Origin: Progne subis subis
Taxonomy: Eukaryota; Chordata; Aves; Passeriformes; Hirundinidae
Length of the DNA: 64,000 nt
Assembly: GCA_022316685.1 (NCBI GenBank)
Contig: JAKJHU010000136.1
Span: 310,001-374,000 of the forward strand
Direction: 5' to 3'
Part shown: one piece after another, positions 35,871-48,340 of the stretch
Layout of the letters: each line of letters opens with the position of its first letter
How positions within the stretch are numbered: position 1 is the first letter of the stretch
The notes under the pieces: model-generated
Told to the model about the DNA's origin: nothing
What the model saw: only the letters and a program-made list of their open reading frames with translations
Database searches by the model: none
Program-made: the position numbers and the translations under genes

Positions 35871-37466
35871 GGGTTACTGTGTGTTGGTATGCACTCACCT
35901 GCTGGCTGAGTGTTCAGCCTTGCTGATTTCCCATACCTTTGCTGGGAGAGCTCAAAATCTATACAGAGATCCAGACATCCAGTATAATCCAGATATCTTC
36001 TGTGAGTGAAAAGAATTCAGAGTGAAAATCCCAGGAGCCAGTTTTAACCAGTGTTTTTAATGCAGCCTTGTTTATAGACTCACAAGAATAATTTCTACCA
36101 TTTTACCAGGTTTTTGTCTGTTGTTCTTTTACTTTGATGACTAAGTACTGCATATGTGGCTGGGGTTTTTTGTCCTGTTCTTCCAGTGTTCCTTTCAGTG
36201 GAATGAAATACATAGATTGATTTTTTTCCTTTCAGTTTTCATGTTGAGGTCTCAATTCAACAGAGTACTTAAACCAACATCTCCATTTGAATCTAAGGCC
36301 CTTTTTTTCCATCCAGAGGTTGAATGAGCTCCATAAGTGCCTCTTCCAGTTTAATTTAACCTTCCCACGCATATTAATAGTTACAGTACTTGTATTTCCT
36401 GCAAGAGTCTCCCATGGCCATCACGGAACAGAAGGGCTGAAAGTTCTTTTAATCCACATATGCAAGAAGCAAGGACAGAGCAGAAAGAGCAATATAAAGT
36501 GCAGAAAAGAGCTGGTTTCCAGTGGACTAAGAATTTTTTGTAGACTTGCAGCTGTCAGGGAGAGACTTCAAGGGAAACCACACTCATCCCAATTTTTCTG
36601 CCCTTCAAGAATATTTAAAATCCATTGCCAAGTTTCCCATCTTGCAGCGACTCTTGTGTTTTGGCTGGTTTAATATTGTCTTTAAAGGTTATTAGAAAAA
36701 GAAACGCACGGATCAAAGGGTTCTCTGGAAGTGCAGCTCGAGTCCTACCTGTTCATAAATAATGGGAGCACAGAGCCGAGGCACAGCGAGCACGTGGCCG
36801 GGCTATTTATTGCTTTTCTCTGGGGCACCATGTATCTTACAACCACTCCAGTTCACTTTTGGAAACGTGTCTGAGTGTAACACTTGCACAGGCACATTTT
36901 GAAAGCCGGCTCTGATAATTTATGTACTTTGTGTCAGGCAGCTTCCAGATCCAGAGTTATTTTTAAAGTTCTCTCTGCACAGCGATGTTCCCCATTTTCA
37001 CTAAAGAAAAGCACGGGGGACAAAAAAGCACACCTGCAACAGACCTAAAGGAAAACCTGTGTAGATGGAGAATAAAATTTCATTCATATCACTCTCTACA
37101 TCACATTAGTCCTTTTGGGCCACAACTTACTACACTAAGATCAACAAAAAAAAGGGGAAAAGTTAGGATTTAGTACAAGCTACCATAAATTTGTCACAAT
37201 CATTAGTCCAGAGGAGGAGAAACAGAAGAAAACCAACCAGCTCTGCAAGTTTACTGTAGTGAAGGCATGTCCTTTACAGTATACCTTGAGAAAATATGTT
37301 CAATTTGGTAGAATCTTTTCCATCAAAACTCTGCACTGTTGGTTTTTTTCCCTCCATTTATATTTCTGCCAGTCAAGCTTGAAAAACGTCCACCTGAACT
37401 AAAGTTTGCTACTTTAGGAAACATATTTTATGATTTTGGGTCCTCAATCTTCTCAAAGAAAATAAA

Positions 37467-37490
37467 AATAATAATAATAATAATAATAAA
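37467..37490. repeat. (AAT)n microsatellite
   Basis: Short, nearly perfect AAT/ATA repeat of about eight units. Confidence 0.88.
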
Positions 37491-40400
37491 GGTTGGTGAA
37501 TGGTAATTAATGAACTGGTAATTTCTTTTTTTAAATTCAGATTTTATATTAAAAAATTGCTAACAATTTTCAGCTAGTTATAATCTTTATTCTTGCTGTT
37601 AATCTGTAGCTGCAGGCATGGCAACAGAGGGAAGAGAGGACAGAAACAAGAAGTACCCATCTAAAGCTCTATGAAAGGAGAACATGTGGAGATAATTAAG
37701 CAATAATATTATTTGCTTACTCTGATCAAGTTTCCAATCATCAGTGAGTTTTTTAACCACAGTATTTACAAAATGAAATCAGGACTACACACGAATGCCA
37801 GGGTGTTCCAGATCATTTCTTCTCTGTGTATTTTACCCCCACACATTAACTCAAGTTCACATGGCTGGGCATGAGGAGTTCCCAACAAGTGGCCCTTGTA
37901 CACAAGGAATCATCATTTTTCTGGCCATTTTTTTTTTGTTTGCCTACCTCTGCCTGTTTGTTTTAGGGTGCTGTAAGCCAATTTTGGCATGGCAAAGGCC
38001 ACCTTATCATGTTTTGATAACAGGCCAGGTTATCTTTTTATGTAACATCAGCTACTTCTCAGCAAGGGGATACACCTTAGCATTTACACACATACACCTT
38101 GGGGAGGCTGGCTACCCCAAAATTAATGATGGGCATTTTTAGGTGCGCTTTTTCGAAAGACCAAGAGCAGATGATGAACTGCAGAAGTTGCCTGTGCTTG
38201 CAGGGGATCTCTTGGAAACCTCCCGAGGCAAAGCACACTCCCCATCTTCCCACTGCCTCAGCCCCCAGCGCTCTCCAGATCCCCCTGTGTATGGCATCCA
38301 TCCTTCCCAAGCCCTTCACCATCCTCAAAACCCCCAGGCTCCTCTCTCAGCCCCGGGCAGGCGTGGGATGCCTGCCCTCTTCCCCAGCCTGCAAACTTTC
38401 CCCAGCAAAGGTTACAGAGCCAGCAAGCAAGCGAGGGGTAATTTACACAACAGCCCCCAAAACTTTCCACCACACTTGAACTTTCTGTTCTCTGTGGTAA
38501 AAGGCAGACGAGTTTGATGTTCATGATCAGTTTTTCCTATTGTCACTGCAGAGTGATGGCAACTGCCATGGCACAGCACTGCACAGCTGCTCTTTGAAAG
38601 CGCCGGGGGTGGCAGCTGGGCAGCGTTTGTGCCGCTCGTGGAGTCTCAGTAATTAACAGCCCCTTCCTTTACTTACACGGTGAAACAAGACTTTAGAAGT
38701 CACCACAGGACACGCCAGAAAGGGTTTAAATTGTAGGGGGGGGGGAAAAAAAATAAAAATAGAGACATCATAAAGATCAGGCAGCATTTCAGAACCTCAC
38801 TTCGGGCACGGTAAAGTTTAAACCCGGGGGGAAATCCCACTGATGGGAATGAAGCAAGAGATGCCCAGGCTACACATTGGCCCAGCTGTTCACTGAGGCT
38901 CTGGACTAGAGACACCTGAGCTACTTGGGTTCCCTTCTGTTCTCCATTTGTCCACCTTAAAGCCTGTTTTTCTCTCTTTTTTTTATCACACAGCATTCTG
39001 TTTCATTAAATGTTTATGACCCTATCACAGGATACAGTTTTAGATTACTATAATAAAAGGGAGTTGATAAAACTTCATTATCCGTGGTGGCAGAGAAAGA
39101 ATAAAATCTTACACCTTCAAGTTTGTCAATAGCTTGGTTGTTATAACCTTTTTAAAAGCCAAAGTGTGCGCACACACATGTACAAAAAACCCCTGAGAAA
39201 CCAAATTCACTGTCAACTGAATTCAGCATCAGAACATCACCACTGGAAAGTGGCATATCAAGCATAACTTTACTAAAGCCACCGTATCTTTGTCACTGCA
39301 TTATGTTATTTTGAGGCAACAGCTTTTTGCTCCCTGTGTTATTAGGGTAGGAAGTACATGGGGAGTAAAACACAAGAACACCATCTCAGCAAGGACAAAT
39401 TTATACCCGAGCTCAGAGATTCCTGTGGTCTTTTCCTTTAAAAAAGAAAATGCTGGTATTTTAATCATGTATCAGGAGGAAGGGAACGTTTGTTTCAAAG
39501 ACACGGAACGAGGGCTTTAAAATTAAACTCTGCTCATTTTCAGCTTCTGAGGGAATGCGGAAGTATCAAGGATTTTAAGATCTGCAGGGATGTTCCTTTT
39601 TGTTCCACAGGTTAAAAAAATAAATAAATCTCTTTTCCTCCCTCTTGCCAGGTGTGCAATAAGGGCCATTCTGATAAAGCTGAGTCCTCAGATTACAGTT
39701 ATATATAAAAAATAATAAAATACAATACCAATGCAAAAAATGCTGTATTAACAGCTCCTGGAAAAGACTCCCTTCTACCCCTCCCATGGCATTTTAAGAG
39801 TCTCCTTTTGTTTAGAGGATGAGTTTGGCTGGGCCGTGCAGCACTGATGCTGAATCACCCGCTGCTGGACCAAAGTACAAGCTCCCCATGGGCTGTACTG
39901 CACCTCGCCATTGTCTGGGCAAGGCACAGGGAAGGGCTCTGAGATGCAGGGCTTGGAATTCCTCTGGGATTCAGGCTCCAGCACCCCAAGGAGCAGTGCT
40001 GCAGCATCGAAGGGGAACAGCCAAGGGCAGGTTGCAGAGGGAGGAGGGAATTGTGCTGCCAGGGTTTGGGGAAGGCTCCTGCAGGAGGTCTGGCTGTGTC
40101 GCACCCTGCAGGATGTCTGCCCAGCACCGGTCTGGAGGAGCATATTGGGCATGAAAAGCAGATCAGGGGGGTCTTCTGAAAGCAGAGGGCTGGGTGAGCT
40201 GCCAGTCACCCCGGAGCTCGGGGCCAGCCAGCCTGGCTGCAGAGGGCTGCACAGAAACACAGAAACAGGAGGTGTTGGCTGCACCTCCTGCCCTGCTCCA
40301 GCTGCACCAAATCCCGTCACCCTCTCTGAGCCTCTGTGCATTTCTTGCACTTCCTTCATCTTTCCTTCTCGTTCTCTCCCTACCCCCCCCAAAAAAAACC

Positions 40401-43400
40401 CCCTTTCTCTGCAAGGAAGAGCCGCCTCTATTTGAGCCAAGTCCACTTGGCAGCTGTGGCTCCAGATGTGCTGTGGGGTGCAAACCCCACCTGCAGGCGC
40501 CTCCCCTCTGCCCACCTGCTCCCAGTTGTGAAAACCAAGGGTGCTGCTTGTTCTGACAGTGGTTACCCCTCTGTCAAACGTGCCCAGAACACTGCCGGGC
40601 ACCCAGGTGGGTGGGAGCGGGGGGAGAGAGGGAAAGGGAGATGCCACATGGCTGGGGCGTCCCCTGGGCCCTTCCTGTGGGCAGAGCAAGGCAGCCAAGC
40701 CCAACAGAGAGAGGCAGGCATGCAGAAGAGGGGATGCACAGGGCAGGAGGAGGCGCTGGGTGGGAAGGGATGCAGTGAAGGGATTGGGTTTGTATCCAAG
40801 ACAGGCAGAAGGAGCACACAGCTACTTCCCTGCTCATGGCACCATGGTCTGTGTGCAGGCACTGGGAGAGAGCCTCGGCCTCGTCTCCTCTGCAGCGTGC
40901 CAGGGGAATGCCAGAGGGATCTCTTCCTGATGGAGCTGTCCTAGATTGAATGCTGGTTTGTGTTTGGAGCAGTGCTGGCAGCACCAGGGCTGGGAGGGCT
41001 GGTTCTCCCTGAACCCACATGAAAAGCCAGCTTCAGCTTATGGCACTGGTCCTGGCTACCCTTCCAGTTTGGGGACCTGGCACACACCACGCTGGCCTTC
41101 CAGCTGTAAGCACAAGGGCTAGAAAAAGCTCTCATTCCAAACCCTCTTCCTGTAAGTAAAATGCTTGATATTTGGGAAAACCAGGAACTTCCCAGCTGTC
41201 CCATTATTTTTCTTTTTTTTAGACGTTAAAAGGGAAACTTGGAACATTCCTGATCTTGAACTTCTTGTTTTAAAAAAGCCCTGATGCACACACAGAATCA
41301 GAGATGTAAAACCAGAGCAAGGCCAGGCTTTGGCTCTCACAACCACTACACATGCGATTGTCCCACCGGTGCTAGAAACACAGCAGGGCTGCATTTCACA
41401 AAGACTTTTGTTCCAACCCATGAAAAAGATCAGGAGGTGGAAAGAGGAGGTCGAGGGGAGAAGGGAGATGTTTAAAGAGACTTTGGGAAAGATCTGTTTT
41501 CTGAAAGGGGAAACAACCAGCTCGGGTTTACTTCTTAATGGCTTTGTGCAACCATCTCCTGCCCTGTAAGAAACTAACCTCAGGCACACTTGGTACATCA
41601 AAATGAAATTTCAGTTCAATGTCTTGGATGGAAAGTGCTCGACATGAAAGAGGCAGTTTGATATAGATGTCATAAGGACTTGGGGTTTCTGCCCACATGC
41701 AAGAGAGTGGAAAGCTGCTTTTAAGAAGCTGGAGAAGCCCCATTTGATACATCAGTTTGTGGGATGGACTGTGCCTCTCCCAGGGTTTGAACAAGGTTTT
41801 AACTTAGCAAGACTGGAGCCCTGGGGGTGGTTCAGCGAGCATCTGCCAAGGCTCCTCAAAGGTAGAAGTGAAGCTGGCGCCTATTAGTCAGAAACCACCA
41901 CAAAGCCGAGCAGCCCGAGGATGCCGGAGCCCTGGGTGTGCTATTTAACACCTGCCAGCTCTCAGCACAACTGTATCCTATGAGGCTGTTTCCACTTGCA
42001 CTTGTGGTTAGCAAAACCAAACCCCAGACCTTCAGCAATTAACACTTATACTCTAAGGCTGCTGCTGCAGAGGACTGTCCTTGCACAGTCCCAACCTCTC
42101 TGAGGGAAAATGAGCCTGGAACAGGTTGAGTGCTTCAACTGTGTGGGGCTTTTTTTGACACTTTGCTTTCAGGAAAGCCAGATGTGGCTCAGCGACGGGG
42201 AGAAAGAGATCAGCGAGATGAAAAGATGGCACAAGAAAAGGAGACTGCTGAGAATGCACGGCCCGTGCTGAGTAAAAAAATCTTTCTGGATGCTCAAATT
42301 CCTTTGAAAATCCAGAGCCATGGGGATAAAGCAGTGAAGTGTCTTCTTTTTAGCTTCTTTTAAAATACCCTCCAGCCTGCGATCATTTAAAGAGGGGCTA
42401 AGGAGGGGGATTAATCCACATTCCCCTAAAGCAGATGCCTGCCCGCAGCCGTGTCTGCTTCCCTCCTGCTTTGGCTCCCGTAGCCCAGTTCGTACCCGAG
42501 GAGAGAACTGCAGCCTGAGCTCTGTCCTTCAGCCCGCCCTTGCTGCAGCAGGGCTGTCTGGAAATACACTCCCAGTTCCGAGGATGCTATTTCACTGCGC
42601 TCCTCTGTGAATTTCGCTGCCCTGAGGATGGCACAGAGCTGCTGCCAGGAGAAAGCTGCTTGGGAAGGGGAAAAAAAAAAAAAGATCTACAGATCTTGGC
42701 TTGCTGCCCTGGCTCCTGCCAAGCCAGGGGGCAGGGAGGGGAAGGAAACAGGTAACAACTTTTTGGAGGGAGGGGGTCTCCTCTGCACCGTGACCCAGGG
42801 AATAGAGGACACGTCAAAGAGCTGCTTCTGCACATCCAGGCCCCTTGTGGCCCCTCTCCCTGTCCCTCCCCCCACAGCGATACGGGCTATATAAGGTCCT
42901 TAAAAGGCATTGAAGCAGAAATATTTTTAAACCAAGAGTCCCGTGGGTAGTCCTCTCTAACAAGAGGAACTAGAGGAATCGTGCATTTGGGAGAAGCAGC
43001 AAATATTTATGTATGAGCTGCAATTATTAAATTCTCTTTCATGGTTGACCTCCTTTATTCCTTTTTTCTCCTTTTGAAGGGTTAACTGGCTTAGAAGCAA
43101 ACCGGCTTTGGCTGAGTGTTTGAGGCTGCTCTCGACCAGGCAGCCCCAGTAATCCTGCAGTGCAAGCACAGCCCATCACAGACCCGTTCCCCGCCAGCCA
43201 TCTCAAACTTCCTGAGCAGGATCCCTGCACAGTAAAGTGGGGGCAGAGAGCTGACCTCACCCACCTGTGCCAGCCCCGGAGCAGCCAGGCCCTTCAGGAA
43301 TTCAGCCTGCCCTGGGCATTAGCAGGGGGCACAGGTGGGAAGGGAGAGAACGAGTAACAACCCCGGGCTGGGGCAGGGAAGAAAAACACCTGTATGCAGC

Positions 43401-43415
43401 ACTCATGGCAGGGGA

Positions 43416-43416
<1 letters not shown>

Positions 43417-43454
<38 letters not shown>
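43417..43454. repeat. (TCTG)n tetranucleotide microsatellite
   Basis: Eight perfect TCTG units followed by a TCCG-variant tail. Confidence 0.93.
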
Positions 43455-43737
43455 CAGTCCTGTCCCTCCAAAACCAGGAGGGCTTGGGTGAGATACCTGC
43501 ATGCTGGGAAAGAGGTGAGACACGTTAGCTGAGCAAAAACCCAGATACAAGCTGCATGTGTCCGGGGCTTTTGAGGATTGCTGTGTTGCAAGTGATGCAA
43601 GGGTGTGACTTAAGTCCCTGGTGCAATTCTTTGCTGCCTGAATTAACCCAGGGCCTCTCCATGGCTGCTGTGGGACACGCTGGTGCCACAGGGAGATGGC
43701 TGCAGGGCTGATATTGACACTTTATCAGTATATGTTT

Positions 43738-43879
43738 ACATATATATGTATATAGATATATATGTAAATTGTAATATGATTATGTAAATTGTAATATGAT
43801 TATGTAATATGTAATATATAAATAAACACATATATATGTAATGTATGTTTACATATATATCTCTCAGTAATACAAATTT

Positions 43880-43927
<48 letters not shown>

Positions 43928-43940
43928 CTCAGTGTATATA
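43738..43940. repeat. AT-rich low complexity block with (CA)16 and (TA)n
   Basis: The block starts with a TATATG-type simple repeat, includes a 20-base tandem duplication of TATGTAAATTGTAATATGAT (first copy from about 43761), and ends with (CA)16 at 43881-43912 followed by (TA)n. Confidence 0.9.
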
Positions 43941-44195
43941 TTCATATAAGGCCTTCCAGCTGGAATGAGCCACTGGGAGAAAAAACCAAAACACTGTATT
44001 AAAACAGTGATGAACAAATTCAGGTGTTTCTTTCAGGCCTGTTTGGACTCCTGAGAGCAACTGGTGGTCCCCAAATTATTTTCATGGTGGCATCTGACCT
44101 CCAACTATTGCTCCTCACTGACCAAACAGGCTGGGCCTTGCATACACATCCCTGTGGGTGCCTATGAAATAATGTTTTGAAATGATTCTGAATTT

Positions 44196-44325
44196 ATCAT
44201 AGAATCTTAGAACACATTGGTTTGGAAGGGACCTTAAAGCTCGTCTTGTTCCACCCCCTGCCACGGGCAGGGGCAGTGTCCAGTAGACCAGGCTGTTCCA
44301 AGCCCCATCCGCTGTCACCTTGAGC
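44196..44325 (-). mobile_element. CR1 LINE 3' terminal fragment
   Basis: The segment runs ATCATAGAATCTTAGAACAC, then TTGGTTTGGAAGGGACCTTA, a CCACCCCCTGCC motif and CAAGCCCCATCC. It is the last roughly 130 bases of a CR1 copy, truncated earlier than the one at 45301. Confidence 0.88.
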
Positions 44326-44899
44326 GTTTTTCCCATGGGATGAGTTTCACCTGTCCCATAACCACGGGAGGTGACTCCAATGCTGTGCTGGGAACGCTTT
44401 CCCAGAACGTCTCCCTGCTCCGCTTTGGCTGTCCCGGCAGCGAGTGGGTGCCGGACCTCGACGTGACAGATGCGAACAAGAAATCAGCCCTGTCGTATTC
44501 CTGCCCAGCTGACGTGGGGAGTTCGACTGCATTCCTGCCTTTCAGTTGTCAGGAGAGTGTGGAAAGAAGATATTTATCGCATTAGCCCTGCATGATCAAG
44601 GAGAAGCCTGGCTGTTTAGGGATGCTTTATTAATGAATGCTAGAGGACATCTACCCCTCCCAATGTACAACGTGGCTTGTTACTGAAAAATGCAGGGAGA
44701 TAAACAGCCGAGTCCTCTGTCTTCTGTGGCTGTTCAGTAGGTGTGTTACACTTGACATGGGTTATTTATGAGCCTCAGATAGTGCCCAAGGCTAAGCCTA
44801 CCATTGCCATTAAAAAATAAAAGCTTATGTAACCAACGGTAGCGTTCCGCTTCTGCTTTAATAACGCTAGTGTCTCTCTCTCATGACTTAAAAGGCGCA

Positions 44900-44985
44900 A
44901 TCCAAAGCGTATCAAAGTTGAGGATAATTTTTCTATTGACTTCAAAGGGTTTGGGATCAGGCTTAATAACGCAGCTGGTACCTCA
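44900..44985. repeat. Possible ancient amniote repeat fragment
   Basis: TATTGACTTCAAAGGGTTTG followed by GGATCAGGCTTAA resembles the common motif ATTGACTTCAATGGGAGCAGGATCAGGCC. It sits next to AT-rich sequence that looks conserved, and could be an exapted repeat. Confidence 0.4.
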
Positions 44986-45300
44986 GCCCCCTCCCTCCCG
45001 GCCTCCTCCCCCGGCACCTGCTCTGGCTGGAGCGCACTGATACCTCAGATCAGCCAGCGCTGCTGACCTGCTCCATTTGGAACACGGGGCACCACTGAGC
45101 GCTCCCCCAAAACACCCCGTCCTTCCCCGGTGCCCCTGGGGAACGCTGCCTGTGGGAGTGGAGAGCCAGGGGAATCTTCTTCCCTGGCCGACTCTTTCTC
45201 AGCAGTACATTGACAGCTTGCTTGAAGCGCAGAGGGAGGCAGCTCTCCCACGTCTCCCATGCCCGGGCATTGGAAACTCCTCCCGCTCCAAAACGTGAAC

Positions 45301-45965
45301 ACAGAATTATAGAACGGCCTGATTTGGAAGGGACCTCAAAGCCCATCCAGTTCCAGCCCTGCCAGGGCAGGACACCTCCCACAAGCCCAGGTTGCTCCAA
45401 GCTCCAGCCAACCTGGCCTTGGACACCTCCAGGGATGGGGCAGCCACAGCTTCTCTGGACAAGTTGTACCAGGGCCTCAGCACCCTCACAGGGAAAAATT
45501 TTTCCTAGTGTCCAATGTAAACCTACTCTCTGTCAGTTTGAAGCCATTCCCCCTTGTCCTGTCAGGCCATCCAGGCCCGTGTAAATAATCTCTCTCCATC
45601 TTTCTTGCAGGCTTCCTTCAGGTACCGGAAGGCTAAAATTAAATCACCTGGGAGTTTCTCTTTTCCAGGCTGAACAATCCCAATTCTCCCAGCCTTTCCT
45701 CACAGCTGAGCCACTCCCTCCCTCTGATCCATCTCAGTGGCCCCCTCTGGACTGTCTCCAGCAGCTCCACCTCCTCCCTGTGCTGGGCCTCAGGGCTGGA
45801 GGCAGCTCTGCAGCTGGGGTCTCACCTGAGGGGTGCAGAGGGGCAGAAACTCCCCCCTCCCCTGCCCACGCTGTGGGATGAGCCCAGAACCCGTTTGGTT
45901 TCTGGGCTGTGAGTGCCCACGTCCAGCTCACGTCCAGCCTCTCACCCTCCAATTCACACCCCCAA
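45301..45965 (-). mobile_element. CR1 LINE, longest 3' fragment in window
   Basis: From AGAATTATAGAACGGCC it passes GGGACCTCAAAGCCCATCC, TTGGACACCTCCAGGGATGG, CATTCCCCCTTGTCCTGTC, AGGCTGAACAATCCCAATTC and the CTCTGGACTGTCTCCAGCAG motif typical of the end of the reverse-transcriptase reading frame. About 650 bases are present, so it includes the extreme end of the second open frame, now broken. The right border near 45965 is approximate. Confidence 0.9.
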
Positions 45966-45999
45966 TTCATCAGGAAGATGTGCTGCCATAAGGGAAACC

Positions 46000-48309
46000 T
46001 TTCCCCAGGCTGCCTGCCTTTTTCCCTCTCCCCCAAATGCTCACACACCTGTTAATTTCAACACACAAATAACAGGGGGGAAAAAAACCCAAACCAACTC
46101 ATCAGCGAATCACACTTTGTGTTAAACAACGAGACCTATTTAGATCCATGGCATTCCCTGTGGCTTATTCAACCCTCCTGCTGGAGGGTTCAACCCTGTC
46201 CAACTGGACAAGGGGAAGCACACAAGGACCCTACAGCCATCCTATACCATCCCATGGCATGGGGAGAGCCTTTCCCCTGCAGAAAAAGGGAGCAGAGCAG
46301 GCAGGGGAGGTCAGTGACCTATGGTTTCCGTACATTGCTCTCACGTTGCTCGCTTCCTCTGGATTTTTACAGCCAACCCCAATTTCCATAGCAAACCACA
46401 ACAGGGAGGCCCTGGTAACCGCAGGGCTCTGCGAGCTGGGTCGTTAAGGCTGCTAATTACAAGCGGAGGAGCTGATGGCTCTGAGTGAGGCTGCTCCAAT
46501 GGGAACCCATCCATGGATGCGGGACGAGCCTCTGCAGACACTGCAAAACTCCTAAGGCCAGGAACGGCCGGGAACGCGCGGCTGGAGCGCAGCCTTTGGA
46601 AAGAGAGCTAAGGAAACTCCGGTTCTGCGCGAGCTGTTGGCATTTTAACCCTGCTAGCACAAGGCAAGGCATCAGGGCCCTGCTGTGGTCCACAGGGGAT
46701 GCTGCAGAGCTGTCCCCGACCCGCGGGGGCTGCGGTGGCTGGCGGGGGAGAAGAGCACGGCGAGGCACAGGGCTTTCACAGCACCTCAAAGCTGCTTTTG
46801 AAATGGGACTACCGAGAGAGCTGCTCCCCGCTTCTCCGCCTGTGCTCACCGTTTGCTGCCAACACGCTGCAAGCGCTCTGCAAAATGCTGCTCACTTGCT
46901 CTGTGGTTGCTCTCGACAGTTTGATTTGGATAAGACAATTAACACAGTCTTCTGCAGATGAACAACCTTCATCCAATGCTACCTCTTTTGTTGTTGTTGT
47001 TGTTGTTTTTAATTTTTCTTGTTTTTCCCTTCCAGAGCAGCAGCATCCTTCCAAGGGCCAGGCCCTCAGGACACCCTAAGCACCGATGCATTTTCCAGGA
47101 GGCAGGGGCTGCTCCTCAGCTACCCAGTGACACCAAAATAAATCCGTCTTACCACTTCTACCAACTCCACACCCTGTGGACACATGACTCCCTTATGAAC
47201 ACCTTCATGCAGAAAGCATAAATTTGCCCTGAAACAAGTGGTTTTGGCAACACCAGGATCAGGTGAACCATGCTGGATTTATTCCACTGTGCCAAGGTAC
47301 CAGCCCAGGCATGGGTTAAACCGAGCCTCCATCCTTAAAACAGGGGAGAGCTTTGCTCCCGTGAACAAAAATCCTACAGCACACACAGACACTTATTTTA
47401 ATGACTACACTTTGTTGTAATGTTACCAGATATTTTAAAGAGCGTATCGCTCCAGCAGAAGCCACTGCCATCTGTGCTTCCCCAATTAGGAATGCAAGCA
47501 AATATGTATTTTACAGTAACATCAATAAAATATAATGCACAAGTGATGCAGTCTTTGGTTTTGTTGTTTTTTGGGTTTTTTTTTAAAGACACAAATTAGG
47601 GAACCAGTCAGTCTTGAAACTGCAGAGTTCCCTTGCAGGAAGAATGGGGTTTGTAACCAAAAGAACAATCCAAGCCGGGCCTCTGTCGCAAGGGTTTTGG
47701 TTTTCACAGCAGAATAAACGGGCTTTAATATCTTCTTTTTTAAGCACATCATGAGTATGAGAAGACAGCCTACACTGGTGTTTAAAAAGAAACCCTGCTT
47801 GCCAGGCTATTCATTAGTGAGCATCCCAGAAGAAACGCCTGAAACCTGCCTCCTGTCAGAAGACAGGTGTTGAGCCTTCTCCAAACTCTCCGCTCTGTTT
47901 TCCCCCGGCTGCTGGCTCAGATCGGTCACCCTCGAGCTGAGCCGCTCTAAGTCAGTGATTAAGGGAGGAAAACACTTCCTTCCCCGCTTTCTTCCAGCTA
48001 GGAGATCTGGGCGCTCTGCAGATATTTTTGCTTGTTTCCAGAAGGTCCTTTCCCTGACAGAGCCGGCCCATTTGTGTCCCCGCAGATGGGAAGAGAAGCT
48101 TTCAGAGGAAAGCGCCAGGGGAGAGAAAAACCCGTGCAGAGGAGAAGAGAGGGCGGGGATGGCCGGAGCGGGGCAGGAGAGCCCAGCCCCGGGGGGAGCG
48201 GGGGATGCCCGCGGGGGATGCTCGCCCTCCAGGTCTCTCCTCTCGGGCCGTGCTTGTCAGGCTGGGAGCCGCAGGGCCACGGCTCTCTGCCTTTCTTCTT
48301 TTTCTCTTT

Positions 48310-48340
<31 letters not shown>

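Larger units (their letters stand above)
29870..44190. other. Intergenic region, no gene seen
   Basis: It holds the 54-bp direct repeat pair, hexamer and heptamer repeats, and a GC-rich, stop-poor stretch at 39.8-41.0 kb with overlapping open frames on both strands (longest 309 codons, minus, 39775-40704). None of the translations is recognised as a protein, and overlapping frames of similar length argue for base composition rather than coding. The remainder is AT-rich unique sequence. Confidence 0.6.

Noticed and set aside
35502..36009. Two overlapping frames with IPYPISH repeats
   Set aside because: Arise from the heptamer microsatellite, not from a repeat protein.
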